Assembly (NCBI RefSeq): GCF_001905095.1
Contig: NZ_LWLS01000072.1
Span: 186,001 to 250,000 of the forward strand
Direction: 5' to 3'
DNA: 64,000 bases
Source: Micromonospora sp. CB01531
GTDB taxonomy: Bacteria; Actinomycetota; Actinomycetes; Mycobacteriales; Micromonosporaceae
In this document: in pieces, positions 32,629 to 44,406 of the stretch
Numbering within the stretch: position 1 is the stretch's first letter
Layout of the letters: every line of letters begins with the position of its first letter
Made by a program: the position numbers and the translations under genes
Notes under the pieces: model-generated
The model's database searches: none
Seen by the model: only the letters and a program-made list of their open reading frames with translations
What the model was told of the DNA's origin: nothing

Positions 32629-33338
32629 CCGCCCGGCCGTACGTGCTGCTCAGCTGCGCGATGTCGATCGACGGCTACATCGACGACGCCTCCACCGGGC
32701 GGCTGCTGCTCTCCAACGACTCCGACTTCGATCGGATCGACGAGGTCCGGGCCGGGTGCGACGCGATCCTGGTCGGTGCCGCTACCGTCCGCCGGGACGA
32801 TCCGAGGCTGCTGGTGCGTTCCGCGCGGCGGCGCGCCGACCGGGTGGCGCGCGGCCTGCCCCCGTCGCCGATCAAGGTCACCGTCACCGGCAGCGGCGAC
32901 CTCGACCCGGCCGCCCGCTTCTTCGCCCTCGGCGACGGGGCGAAGCTGGTCTACTGCCCGGGTGGCGCGGTGGAGAAGACCCGGGAGCAGGTGGGCGAGG
33001 TGGCCACCGTGGTCGACGCGGGCGACCCGGTCACCCCGGAGGCGGTGCTCGCCGATCTCGCCGCGCGGGGCGTACGCCGGCTGATGGTGGAGGGCGGCGG
33101 CAGCGTGCACGCCCAGTTCCTCGCCGCCGGCATCGCCGACGAGTTGCACCTGGTGGTGGCGCCGTTCTTCGTGGGCGACGGCCGGGCGCCCCGCTTCGTG
33201 GCGGACGGGCGCTACCCCTGGCATCCGGGCCGCCGTGCCCGGATCGTCGAGGTACGCCAGATCGGTGACGTGGTGCTCACCCGCTACGCCCTCTCCGACC
33301 GTTGCGACGGACGCGGCGGGGGGCTCAGCGGCGGGTAG
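32625..33338 (+). CDS. RibD C-terminal-type pyrimidine reductase
   Basis: A 237-residue NADPH-dependent reductase domain without the deaminase half of RibD. Motifs are LLSCAMSIDGYIDD, DAILVGAATVRRDDPRL, LMVEGGGSVHAQFL and LHLVVAPFFVGDG, characteristic of the ribosyl-pyrimidine reductase (RIB7/RibG-C) group. It would reduce the ribosyl side chain of the RibA product. GTGA overlap with ribA strongly suggests they act in sequence. Last gene of the run; a long hairpin follows. Confidence 0.88.
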   Translation: MTARPYVLLSCAMSIDGYIDDASTGRLLLSNDSDFDRIDEVRAGCDAILVGAATVRRDDPRLLVRSARRRADRVARGLPPSPIKVTVTGSGDLDPAARFFALGDGAKLVYCPGGAVEKTREQVGEVATVVDAGDPVTPEAVLADLAARGVRRLMVEGGGSVHAQFLAAGIADELHLVVAPFFVGDGRAPRFVADGRYPWHPGRRARIVEVRQIGDVVLTRYALSDRCDGRGGGLSGG

Positions 33339-33348
33339 CGGCGCGAGG

Positions 33349-33397
33349 TCGGCGAGGTGGCCGTGTCCCGACGCGCCGGACACCGCCGCCTCGCCGA
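33349..33397. terminator. Long bidirectional hairpin terminator
   Basis: A 20-base arm at 33349-33368 pairs with 33378-33397 with only two mismatches around a 9-base loop. It lies between the convergent RibD-type and ABC ATPase genes and probably terminates both transcripts. Confidence 0.75.
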
Positions 33398-33418
33398 ACT
33401 GGCGAACCGGTGGGGCGC

Positions 33419-34168
33419 TCAGAGCACCTGGGACAGGAACCGGCGCAGCCGCGGGTGCTCCGGCGTCTCGAAGACGGCGGCCGGCTCGCCGGCCTCCAGC
33501 ACGACACCCCGGTCGATGAACGCCACCGTGTCGGCCACCTCGCGGGCGAACCCCATCTCGTGGGTTACCACCACCATGGTCATGCCGGCGGCGGAGAGGT
33601 CGGCCATCACCGCGAGCACGCCCTTGACCAGCTCCGGGTCGAGCGCCGAGGTGGCCTCGTCGAAGAGCATCACCTGCGGCCGCAGGGCCAGCGCCCGGGC
33701 GATCGCCACCCGCTGCTGCTGCCCGCCGGAGAGGTGCGCCGGCCGGGCGTCGGCCTTGGCGGCCAGCCCGACCAACTCCAGCTGGGCCCGGGCCACCTGC
33801 ACCGCCTCGTCCTCGGAGAGCTTCTTCAGCTTCCGCAGCGCGAGGGTGATGTTGCGCAGCACGGTCATGTGCGGGAAGAGGTTGAACTGCTGGAAGACCA
33901 TGCCGATCCGCTGGCGCAGCGCGTCCGGGTCGTCCCGCAGCACGCTGCGGCCGTCCAGCAGCACGTCGCCGCGGTCCGGCTCGATGAGCCGGTTGATGGT
34001 GCGTAGCAGGGTCGACTTGCCGGATCCGGACGGGCCGATCACGCAGGTGGTGCCGCCCCGCGCCACGTCCAGGTCGGCGCCCCGCAGCACCTGGTGCGCG
34101 CCGAAGGCCAGGTGCACGTCCCGGACGGCCAGGCTGACCGAGGTGGCGGTGGTGGCGGTCGTGCTCAT
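33419..34168 (-). CDS. Polar amino-acid ABC importer, ATP-binding subunit
   Basis: A 249-residue ABC ATPase of the polar amino-acid (GlnQ/TcyC) class. Walker A is GPSGSGKST, the Q-loop VFQQFNLFPHMTVL is typical of this class, the signature is LSGGQQQR, Walker B is VMLFDEATSALDPE and the switch His is in VVTHEMGF. ATG 34168 overlaps the permease stop region by 4 bases. Last gene of an operon headed by a SAM-IV riboswitch and leader peptide, so a methionine or cystine substrate is inferred. Confidence 0.92.
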   Translation of the reverse strand: MSTTATTATSVSLAVRDVHLAFGAHQVLRGADLDVARGGTTCVIGPSGSGKSTLLRTINRLIEPDRGDVLLDGRSVLRDDPDALRQRIGMVFQQFNLFPHMTVLRNITLALRKLKKLSEDEAVQVARAQLELVGLAAKADARPAHLSGGQQQRVAIARALALRPQVMLFDEATSALDPELVKGVLAVMADLSAAGMTMVVVTHEMGFAREVADTVAFIDRGVVLEAGEPAAVFETPEHPRLRRFLSQVL

Positions 34169-34962
34169 CGCGGGTCCCTCCGTCCGGTGGTGGGCAGGCC
34201 GGTCTCTCCGGCCAGGGCCAGGCCGGCGTCGTCGGCGTCGTCCGGGGCGACGGCGACGCTGCGGCCCTGCCGCAGCCGGCGGTCGATCCAGTTGACAGCG
34301 TGGGTCAGCGGCACGGTCAGCGCCAGGTAGAACAGGCCGGCCAGCAGCAGCGCCGACTCGTTGCCGGTGGTGGCCGCGTAGTCCTGGCCGATCCGGAACA
34401 GCTCGCGCTGGCTGGCCACCAGGCCGAGGAAGTAGACCAGGCTGGAGTCCTTGATCAGGGCGATCAGCTGGTTGACCCACGCCGGCAGCACCCGGCGTAC
34501 CCCCTGCGGGACGATGACCAGCCGCATCGCCTCGCCCCAGGAGAAGCCGAGCGCCCGGGCCCCCTCCAACTGGGCGGCCTCCACGCTCTGGATGCCGGAG
34601 CGGAAGATCTCCCCGATGTAGGCGGCGGCGATCAGCGACAGCGCCAGCACCCCGAGCGGATAGGGGTTCGGCCCCCACACCTGCATGCCGAGCGGCGCCA
34701 GGCCGACGCCGATGAGCAGGATGGTCGCTGCCGCCGGCAGGCCGCGGAACACGTCGGTGTAGACCCGGGCCGGCCACCGCAACCATCGGGTACGCGAGAT
34801 GCCCGCGATCGCCAGCAGCATGCCCAGCACCGAGCCGAGCAGGGCGGCGGAGACCGCCAGGATCAGCGTGTTCGGCAGCCCGACCGTCAGCATCTCGGGC
34901 AGCGCCTCGCGCATGGAGTCCCAGTCGAAGAAGGTCTCCCACAGGGTGCTCAACGGATCCAT
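34165..34962 (-). CDS. Polar amino-acid ABC importer, permease subunit
   Basis: A 265-residue permease of the His/Glu/Gln/Arg/Cys family with about five membrane segments. The EAA loop is EAAQLEGARALGFSWGEAM, which contacts the ATPase. A single permease gene implies a homodimer. The C-terminal 35 residues are polar and not conserved. It lies 42 bases downstream of the binding-protein gene. Confidence 0.9.
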   Translation of the reverse strand: MDPLSTLWETFFDWDSMREALPEMLTVGLPNTLILAVSAALLGSVLGMLLAIAGISRTRWLRWPARVYTDVFRGLPAAATILLIGVGLAPLGMQVWGPNPYPLGVLALSLIAAAYIGEIFRSGIQSVEAAQLEGARALGFSWGEAMRLVIVPQGVRRVLPAWVNQLIALIKDSSLVYFLGLVASQRELFRIGQDYAATTGNESALLLAGLFYLALTVPLTHAVNWIDRRLRQGRSVAVAPDDADDAGLALAGETGLPTTGRRDPR

Positions 34963-35004
34963 CAGACGTCTCTCCTACCGCCCCGCTCGTTCGTCGTACG
35001 TACG

Positions 35005-35862
35005 TCAGGAAGCCGCCGACGGCGACGGCACCGCGACCGTGCCGCTGCCGGGCTTGAAGTCGGCCGGGATCGGCCGGCCCGGGTAGTACTGCGCCTGCAG
35101 CTTGCTCCAGGTGCCGTCGGCGATCACCTCGTCGAGGCCCTTGTCCAGCGCCTCGCGCAGCTTGTCGTTGCCCTTGGCGACCGCGTACGCGGTCGGGGCC
35201 GGGCTGAGCTGCTTGGCGGCCACCTTGATCTTGCCGTTGCTGTCGGCGGCGGACTTGTCGCCGATCTCGGCCGGGGCGATCCAGGCGTCGGCGGTGCCGG
35301 CCTTGAGCTGGTTGATCGCGCCGTTGTAGTCGGGCACCCGCACCGGGTTGAGGTTCTCCCGGGTGGCGTAGTCGTCCTGCACCGTGCCCTGCACGACCAC
35401 CACCCGCTTGCCGGCGAGCTGGTCAAAGCTGGTGATCGACGAGCCGGCCGGCACGTCCAGTCCGAAGTAGCCGAAGTCGTAGCCGTTGCCGAAGTCGACG
35501 GTCTTCTTGCGGGCCTCGGTGATGGTGATGGACGAACTGCCCACATCGAACTTGCGGTTGTTGACCTGCGAGAGCAGGGCCGAGAAGTCGGTGCCGACGA
35601 ACTCGACCTTCAGGCCCACCTTGGCGGCGACCGCGCTGAGCAGGTCGTTGTCGAAGCCGGTGAACTTGCCGTCCTTCAGGTAGACGTTCGGCGGGGCGTC
35701 GGTGAGCGTGCCGGCCCGCAGCACGCCGGCCTGGAGCAGGCCGTACGGGTTGGCGGCCTCGCTGGTGGCGCCGTCGCCGCCGCAGGCGGTAAGGGCGGTG
35801 GCGGCGAGCACAGCGGCGGCGCCGAGCGCGGCGACGCGAGTCAGGGCAGGAAGGAATCGCAC
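35005..35862 (-). CDS. Polar amino-acid ABC importer, substrate-binding lipoprotein
   Basis: A 285-residue SBP_bac_3-type binding protein. The lipoprotein signal ends in ATALTACGG, giving a lipidated Cys near residue 27. The ligand-binding domain has LKDGKFTGFDNDLLSAVAA, FDVGSSSITITEARKK, VVVVQGTVQDDYA and DAWIAPAEI. GTG 35862 follows GGAGA. The upstream region holds a leader peptide and SAM-IV riboswitch, so expression should fall when S-adenosylmethionine is plentiful. Cystine or methionine is the likely ligand; this is inference. Confidence 0.9.
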   Translation of the reverse strand: MRFLPALTRVAALGAAAVLAATALTACGGDGATSEAANPYGLLQAGVLRAGTLTDAPPNVYLKDGKFTGFDNDLLSAVAAKVGLKVEFVGTDFSALLSQVNNRKFDVGSSSITITEARKKTVDFGNGYDFGYFGLDVPAGSSITSFDQLAGKRVVVVQGTVQDDYATRENLNPVRVPDYNGAINQLKAGTADAWIAPAEIGDKSAADSNGKIKVAAKQLSPAPTAYAVAKGNDKLREALDKGLDEVIADGTWSKLQAQYYPGRPIPADFKPGSGTVAVPSPSAAS

Positions 35863-35964
35863 AGGTGTCTCCAGGGTCGAATGGCGACGTGGGCGTACGC
35901 CGCCGACGGCGCGCCGCGACGGACGAGCCGGAAGGGATGGTGCGGAAGGAAGGGAGGTGGGCGC

Positions 35965-36090
35965 TTAGCGCATTCGGCGACAGGCGTCGCTGCACACCCG
36001 CATCAGGTCGACGTGCCGGCGCTTGACCAGCGCGAAACCGGCCGAATAGGCGACGCCGTCAGCGGGCAGGGTGCGGAGGTGAGCAGACAT
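35965..36090 (-). CDS. Conserved regulatory leader peptide
   Basis: A 41-residue open frame between the riboswitch and the transporter. Its end, RRHVDLMRVCSDACRRMR, matches the RRHVDLxRxxSxxCR consensus of actinobacterial leader peptides found in front of sulfur-metabolism genes. The ATG follows CAGGGAGAACC. Two cysteines close to the end could sense Cys-tRNA by ribosome stalling. Beyond the consensus, the mechanism here is inferred. Confidence 0.75.
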   Translation of the reverse strand: MSAHLRTLPADGVAYSAGFALVKRRHVDLMRVCSDACRRMR

Positions 36091-36117
36091 GGTTCTCCCT
36101 GGTCGGTGATGACCTGG

Positions 36118-36238
36118 GTACCAGGCCACGCTTGCACCGGCGTGCTGCCGATGCCTGGTCCTCACCCGGGGCACCCCACCGCGGAGGAGGGTTGCCGGCC
36201 AGCGAGCCGGGGCTTGGCGCTGGCGCTCATGACCTGGC
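36118..36238 (-). promoter_or_regulatory. SAM-IV riboswitch
   Basis: Read on the reverse strand, the segment has GGTCATGAGCGCCAGCG, AAGCCCCGGC, CCGGCAACCCTCC, GGTGGGGTGCCCCGGGTGA, a closing GGACCAGG and, further on, GCAAGCG. These are the conserved core and 3' pseudoknot parts of the SAM-IV class known from actinobacteria. It precedes the leader peptide by about 28 bases. Binding of S-adenosylmethionine is expected to switch the downstream transport operon off. Boundaries are approximate. Confidence 0.85.
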
Positions 36239-36316
36239 GAGAAGGCTAGCAGCAGCCCCACCCGGGACGTCCAGCCGTTATGACCACCCTCACGTCACAG
36301 CCCTTACCCGGCCGGC

Positions 36317-37867
<1,551 letters not shown>

Positions 37868-38101
37868 GCTGCCCGGAGCCCCCCGCCGTGTCTGATGCGG
37901 CAGCGCGCATACCCGTCCGGCACCCCGTCTCACCTGTGTCGGCCGGGCGAATCTCACCGCATCCGGTCCGCCGCGGCTTCGCCCGTGGACACAATCCCCT
38001 CGGTTCGGCGACGACCACGGGTGGGCGAGGTGCCAGCGGGGATGCCGGGGACCTCCGCGGTCCGGCGGTCGGTCGCGGCCGCGACGACCGGTGGGGGACG
38101 G

Positions 38102-39370
38102 ATGGGTGAAGGGCTGCGGGCGGGCCAAGCGGCCCCGGTGGCGCGGTGCTCCCGCCGCCGCGACCGGCTGCGGTCGCTGGCCCGCGCGGCGTCTAGGCTC
38201 GCCGCCCGGGTGCCCACCCCTTGGGGCTTCGTGCTCGCGGTCTTCGTCGGGTCGAAGGTCGTGCTCAGCCTGATCGGCGTGACCGTGCTGGCCGCCTGGG
38301 ACGGGGTGCCCGGCGCGCCACCCCCAGACGAGGCGCTGATGCGCGCCCAGCAGCACGATGTCTCACCGCACCGGTGGATCTCCCTCTGGTTCGCGTGGGA
38401 CTCGTTCCTCTACGACCATCTGGCCCAAGTGCCGCTCGACCGGCCCTGGCGCGACTTCGGCTTCCCGCTGCTCTACCCGTTCCTCGCCCGGCCCTTCGCC
38501 GTGCTGCTCGGCGGGCACACCGCGTGGGCGCTGCTGCTGGTCAGCAACGTCGCCCTCGTGTTCCAGCTCTACTACGCCCATCAGCTCGGCGGCCGCCTGC
38601 TCGGCGACGACGGAGCGGACGCCGCCGGCGCCGCGGGGCGTCGGTTCACCCGCTACCTGCTGCTCCTGCCGGCCGCCTTCTTGTTTCAGGCGGCGCTGAC
38701 CGAGTCGCTCTTCCTCTGCCTCGTCCTGGCCGCCTTCTGGTACGCCGAGCGGGGCCGCTGGGCGCTGGTCGGGATCGTCGGCTACTTCCTCGCGCTGAGT
38801 CGCTCGATCGGCTTCCTGGTGGTCGTCCCGCTCGCCCTGGTCCTGCTGCGCCAGCACGGCTACCACCTCGGGCTCCGGACGATCGGTCGGTACCTCAGGA
38901 TCGGCTGGCCGCTGCTGCTCGTACCGGCCGGGTGGCTGACCTTCATGGCGTTCGGCAAGTGGCAGAGCGGCGACTGGTACGCGTACAAGCACGCCCAGGA
39001 AGAGGGCTGGGGCATCAGCGTGCAGAACCCGCTGGGGGTGATCATCCACGGGCTGACCGGTTCGTCGGGCGACGCCCTACGGGCCTGGGTCGCCGTCGCC
39101 GTGCTGGTGATGGCGCTCGTCGGCCTGCGCCGGGTCGAGCTGCCTTACCTGGTCTACACGGTGATCGTGGTGCTGGTGCCGCTGTCGATGGGACCGCTGG
39201 TGTACCGGAGCCTGCTCCGCTACCTGCTCGCCGCCTTCCCGGTCGCGCTGGTGCTGGCCCGCTGGGCGCAGCGAGCCACCCTCGACAGTTGGCTGACCGC
39301 CGCCCTGGCGCTCACCCAGGGCGCGCTGTTCGTGGTGTGGCTGACCTACTGGACGCACTTCATCATCTGA
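38102..39370 (+). CDS. PIG-V-like (GT-C) mannosyltransferase
   Basis: A 422-residue polytopic protein. A basic N-terminus (1-35) precedes a membrane helix, then an outside loop with WFAWDSFLYDHLAQ, which carries the acidic catalytic residue position of GPI mannosyltransferase 2/PIG-V-type enzymes. About nine further helices end at LTYWTHFII. Bacterial members use polyprenyl-phosphate mannose for envelope glycans. ATG 38102 follows GGGGGACGG. Divergent from the UGM-like flavoenzyme, suggesting a shared envelope-glycan role. Confidence 0.78.
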   Translation: MGEGLRAGQAAPVARCSRRRDRLRSLARAASRLAARVPTPWGFVLAVFVGSKVVLSLIGVTVLAAWDGVPGAPPPDEALMRAQQHDVSPHRWISLWFAWDSFLYDHLAQVPLDRPWRDFGFPLLYPFLARPFAVLLGGHTAWALLLVSNVALVFQLYYAHQLGGRLLGDDGADAAGAAGRRFTRYLLLLPAAFLFQAALTESLFLCLVLAAFWYAERGRWALVGIVGYFLALSRSIGFLVVVPLALVLLRQHGYHLGLRTIGRYLRIGWPLLLVPAGWLTFMAFGKWQSGDWYAYKHAQEEGWGISVQNPLGVIIHGLTGSSGDALRAWVAVAVLVMALVGLRRVELPYLVYTVIVVLVPLSMGPLVYRSLLRYLLAAFPVALVLARWAQRATLDSWLTAALALTQGALFVVWLTYWTHFII

Positions 39371-39444
39371 GGTGGCGGCACCGGCGGCGGGACGCCCGAT
39401 CTCCGCTCGCCCGAGGTGCCCGGCGTGATCCGCCTACCGGTTGC

Positions 39445-39450
39445 TAGGTT
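39445..39450 (+). promoter_or_regulatory. -10 box of a probable leaderless promoter
   Basis: TAGGTT lies exactly six bases before the GTG start at 39457, and there is no ribosome site between them. This is the arrangement of leaderless actinobacterial transcripts. Confidence 0.5.
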
Positions 39451-39456
39451 GCTCCG

Positions 39457-40017
39457 GTGTTCGCCCTGCCTTTGACCGACGACGCCGAGCTGCGGCCGCT
39501 CCAGCCCTGGCACGCCGACGAGTTCCTCGCCAATCTCGACCGGTGCCGGGAGCACATCGCCCCCTGGGTGGGCGCGTCCTTCGTGGCCATCGACGCCGAG
39601 TCCGCCCGCCGGGTCCTGCAGAACTACGCCGACCGGTGGGCGCGCGACGACGGCGGCATCTGGGGCATCTGGCAGCGTGGCACGCTCGTCGGCGGGGTGC
39701 TGTTCGTGTCGCTCAACACCACCACCGGCGTCTGCGAGGCCGGCTGCTGGCTGGAGCCCGGCGCCGAGGGGCAGGGCCTGGTCACCCGCGCCGCCCGGGT
39801 GATCATCGACTGGGCGGTCCGGGAGCGCGGCATCCACCGGGTGGAGTGGGTGACGAAGGCCGGCAACGAGCGCAGCATCGCCGTCGCCCGACGGTTGGGC
39901 ATGCGCCGCGACGGAGTCCTCCGCGCCGCCGCCCCGGGCCCGACCGGCCGGGCCGACATGGAGGTCTGGTCGGTGCTGGCTCCGGAGTGGACGGCAGGGT
40001 CGCCGGCCGCCCACTGA
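39457..40017 (+). CDS. RimJ/RimL-type GNAT acetyltransferase
   Basis: A 186-residue GCN5-related N-acetyltransferase. ELRPLQPWHADEFL starts the fold. The acyl-CoA site is around CWLEPGAEGQGLVTRAARVIIDWAV, then RVEWVTKAGNERSIAVARRLGM, typical of RimJ/RimL ribosomal-protein acetyltransferase relatives. The substrate could be a protein, an antibiotic or a small molecule. GTG start, probably leaderless. Confidence 0.85.
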   Translation: MFALPLTDDAELRPLQPWHADEFLANLDRCREHIAPWVGASFVAIDAESARRVLQNYADRWARDDGGIWGIWQRGTLVGGVLFVSLNTTTGVCEAGCWLEPGAEGQGLVTRAARVIIDWAVRERGIHRVEWVTKAGNERSIAVARRLGMRRDGVLRAAAPGPTGRADMEVWSVLAPEWTAGSPAAH

Positions 40018-40073
40018 CCCGCGCCACCGCCACGCGGCACAGTTTTGTCGTACCCGGGCGTGAACATCTGTCC

Positions 40074-40484
40074 ATGGCTGCCCCCGCCCTGGCCGACCGG
40101 TCCCCCCAGCCGCGCGCCCTGCCGCTGCGCGAGGTCCGCACCCGGCTCACCCAGCTCGTCGCCCTCGCCGAGCTGACCGACACCGTCACCATCGTCACCC
40201 GCGACGGCGACACCCGCCCGGTCGCCGCGATCGTGCCGGCCCCGGCCGCGCGCACGGCGGCCCAGGCCCGGGCCGACGCCGAGCGGATCGCCGCGATCAG
40301 CGCCGGCTGGTCCCGCCGCCTCGAGGAGCTGCACCGGCAGAGCAGCCGGCGGCACGCGGCCGAGCGGCGCGCGCTCACCGACGCCCTCGCCGAGGTCTGG
40401 GCCGAGCTGGAGCGCCGCGTCCCGGCCGGCGACCCGGCGCTGGCCCGGCTCCGGGCCGCCCACGCCGAGTTCCTCCGCGACTGA
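40074..40484 (+). CDS. Phd/YefM-like antitoxin-type protein
   Basis: A 136-residue protein. The N-terminal ~60 residues (LPLREVRTRLTQLVALAELT, then VTIVTRDGDTRPVAAIVPA) match the prevent-host-death DNA-binding fold. A long charged helical segment follows (about 65-135; RLEELHRQSSRRHAAERRAL). No toxin gene is adjacent, so it is either an orphan antitoxin-like regulator or has an unlinked partner. Starts 56 bases after the GNAT gene. Confidence 0.6.
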   Translation: MAAPALADRSPQPRALPLREVRTRLTQLVALAELTDTVTIVTRDGDTRPVAAIVPAPAARTAAQARADAERIAAISAGWSRRLEELHRQSSRRHAAERRALTDALAEVWAELERRVPAGDPALARLRAAHAEFLRD

Positions 40485-40578
40485 CCCGCGCGACCGGCCC
40501 GGCGCCCGCCGGACCGCCACACCGCGGAGCCCTTAGCGGTCGCTCCTCGGCATGGCGGTCACCACGCCGGAATGCGGG

Positions 40579-42213
<1,635 letters not shown>

Positions 42214-42458
42214 CGGGCCGATCTTCTCCTTCACGACGGGGTCTGCCAGCGGGCCGTCGTCGCCCCGCTGCCGGCGACCCCACCAGCCTGCCACCCGCCG
42301 GAGGTGCGCGCGACGGGACCTGGCATCACCCATCCCTTGGAACGGGCGCCACGCGCCGCGCCGGTTGCGACACCTGTTCGACACGTCGACTGCGGGGAGA
42401 CAGCGTGCGGTAGCGGATCGTACGCTCCGGTCACTGACCGTACCGGTGAGGAGGGCCC

Positions 42459-44402
42459 ATGACGACGGTGATCGGGCCCCGGCCTCCGTCCGACGAGGAC
42501 GAGCCGGCCGACGGTCCGGCGGAGCCGCTGCCGGAACTGGAGGACGGCCACTGGATGCACCGGGCCACCGAGTTCGCCCACACCAGCTTCGGCTCGGTGG
42601 CCCGCCGGCTCCCCGCCCTGGTCCGCGAGGCGGTCGCGCTGGCCTGGGCGACCAGCCGCCGGGACACCCTCGCCTCGATCGGGCTGAACGTCGCCGCCGG
42701 CGTGCTCACCACGCTGGGGCTGCTCGCCACCACCGGGGTGCTGCGGCAGCTCTTCGCCGCCGGTCCGACACCCGACCGGATCCGCGCCGCCCTGCCGGCC
42801 CTGCTCCTCGCCGCGCTGGCGGTCACCGCACGTGGCGCGCTCACCATCGCCGCCGGCTGGGCGCAGGCCCGGCTCATCCCGCAGATCAACTACCAGGTGG
42901 AGCTGCGGCTCTTCGAGACCACCACGGCGGTCGAGCTGGCCGCCTTCGACGACGCCGGCTTCGCCGAGGAGATGGACCGCGCCCGGGACAGGGGCATGGC
43001 CGAGGCCGCGTCGATCGTCGACGACACGGTCAACCTGGTCACCGGGCTGGTGGGGGTGCTGGCCACCGCCGCCGCGGTCACCGTGATCCAGCCGGTGCTG
43101 CTGCCGTGCCTGCTGCTCGCCGCCGCGCCGGAGGCGGTGACCGCGGTGAAGATGGCCCGCCGCCGGCACCTCGACTGGCTGGGCCGGATCACCCGGCGCC
43201 GTCGGATGTGGATGCTCGCCGAGCTGATGGCCGACCGGCACACCGCCGCGGAGATCCGGGCGTACCAGATGCGGGACTTCCTGCTCGCCGAGTATCGCCG
43301 GGTGATCGGTCTGGAGACCCGCGCCGAGCTGCGGCTGGCCCGCGCGCTGACCGCCACCCGCGCGGTCGGCCTGTCGATCACCGGGGTCGCCGCGTTCGCC
43401 CTCTACGCGGTCCTCGGCGGCTTGCTGCTGACCGGCGTGGTGGCCCTCGCGGCCGCCGCGACCGCCCTGCTGGCGGTGCAGTCCGCCCGGGCCGGGCTGC
43501 GGACCGCCGTGTTCGCCACCAACTCGCTCTACGAGGACGCGCTCTACTACCAGGACTACCGAAACTTCGTCGACCGCGCCGGGCAGCGGGTGCCGGCCGG
43601 CGGCGACCGGGGCGTCGACGCCGTCGAACACATCGAGCTCGACCAGGTCACGATGTGCTACCCGGACACCAATGTCCCGGCCGTGGACGGCGTCAGCCTC
43701 ACCATCCGGCGGGGGGAGGTGATCGCCCTGGTGGGCGAGAACGGGTCCGGCAAGACCACCCTCGCCAAGCTCATCGCCGGCCTCTACCGGCCCACCGAGG
43801 GGATGATCCGCTGGAACGGGGTGGACCTCGCCGAGCTGGATCCGCGGCAGACTGCCGGCCAGGTGGCGGTGATGAGCCAGGACTGGCGGAAGTTCCCGTT
43901 CACCGCCCGGCAGAACATCCGGATCGGCCGGCACGACCGGGCCGCCGGGCCCGCCGGCCCGACCGTCGAGGACGCCGCCCGCGGCGCGGCCGCCCACGAC
44001 ATGATCACCGGGCTGCCGTTCGGGTACGACACGCTGCTCGACCGGCAGTTCAAGAACGGCCAGGACCTCTCCGGCGGCCAGTGGCAGCGGCTGGTGGCCG
44101 CCCGCGGCCTCTACCGGGACGCCCGGCTGCTGATCTGCGACGAACCCTCGGCGGCCCTGGACGCCCGGGCCGAACACGCCCTCTTCCAGCACCTGCGGCG
44201 GCACCCCGACCGCGCCGTGGTCCTGATCACCCACCGGCTGGCCAACGTCCGGCACGCCGACCGGATCTTCGTGCTGGACCACGGCCGCCTCATCCAGCAG
44301 GGCAACCACGACGAGCTGATGGCGCAGGACGGGCCCTATCGGGAGCTGTTCGAACTCCAGGCCGCCGGCTACCTGGCCGGGGCGGGGGAGGGTCCGGGCT
44401 GA
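42459..44402 (+). CDS. ABC exporter, fused membrane and ATPase domains
   Basis: A 647-residue half-transporter. A polar N-terminus is followed by a six-helix membrane domain (about 75-390) with a long insertion, then the ATPase with Walker A GENGSGKTTL, signature LSGGQWQRL, Walker B LLICDEPSAALDA and the switch His in LITHRL. The Q-loop is MSQDWRKFPFTARQNI. The layout resembles lipid- or peptide-exporting half ABC proteins. No partner half gene or peptide gene is adjacent, so a homodimer is likely. Substrate unknown. Confidence 0.88.
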   Translation: MTTVIGPRPPSDEDEPADGPAEPLPELEDGHWMHRATEFAHTSFGSVARRLPALVREAVALAWATSRRDTLASIGLNVAAGVLTTLGLLATTGVLRQLFAAGPTPDRIRAALPALLLAALAVTARGALTIAAGWAQARLIPQINYQVELRLFETTTAVELAAFDDAGFAEEMDRARDRGMAEAASIVDDTVNLVTGLVGVLATAAAVTVIQPVLLPCLLLAAAPEAVTAVKMARRRHLDWLGRITRRRRMWMLAELMADRHTAAEIRAYQMRDFLLAEYRRVIGLETRAELRLARALTATRAVGLSITGVAAFALYAVLGGLLLTGVVALAAAATALLAVQSARAGLRTAVFATNSLYEDALYYQDYRNFVDRAGQRVPAGGDRGVDAVEHIELDQVTMCYPDTNVPAVDGVSLTIRRGEVIALVGENGSGKTTLAKLIAGLYRPTEGMIRWNGVDLAELDPRQTAGQVAVMSQDWRKFPFTARQNIRIGRHDRAAGPAGPTVEDAARGAAAHDMITGLPFGYDTLLDRQFKNGQDLSGGQWQRLVAARGLYRDARLLICDEPSAALDARAEHALFQHLRRHPDRAVVLITHRLANVRHADRIFVLDHGRLIQQGNHDELMAQDGPYRELFELQAAGYLAGAGEGPG

Positions 44403-44406
44403 CCAG

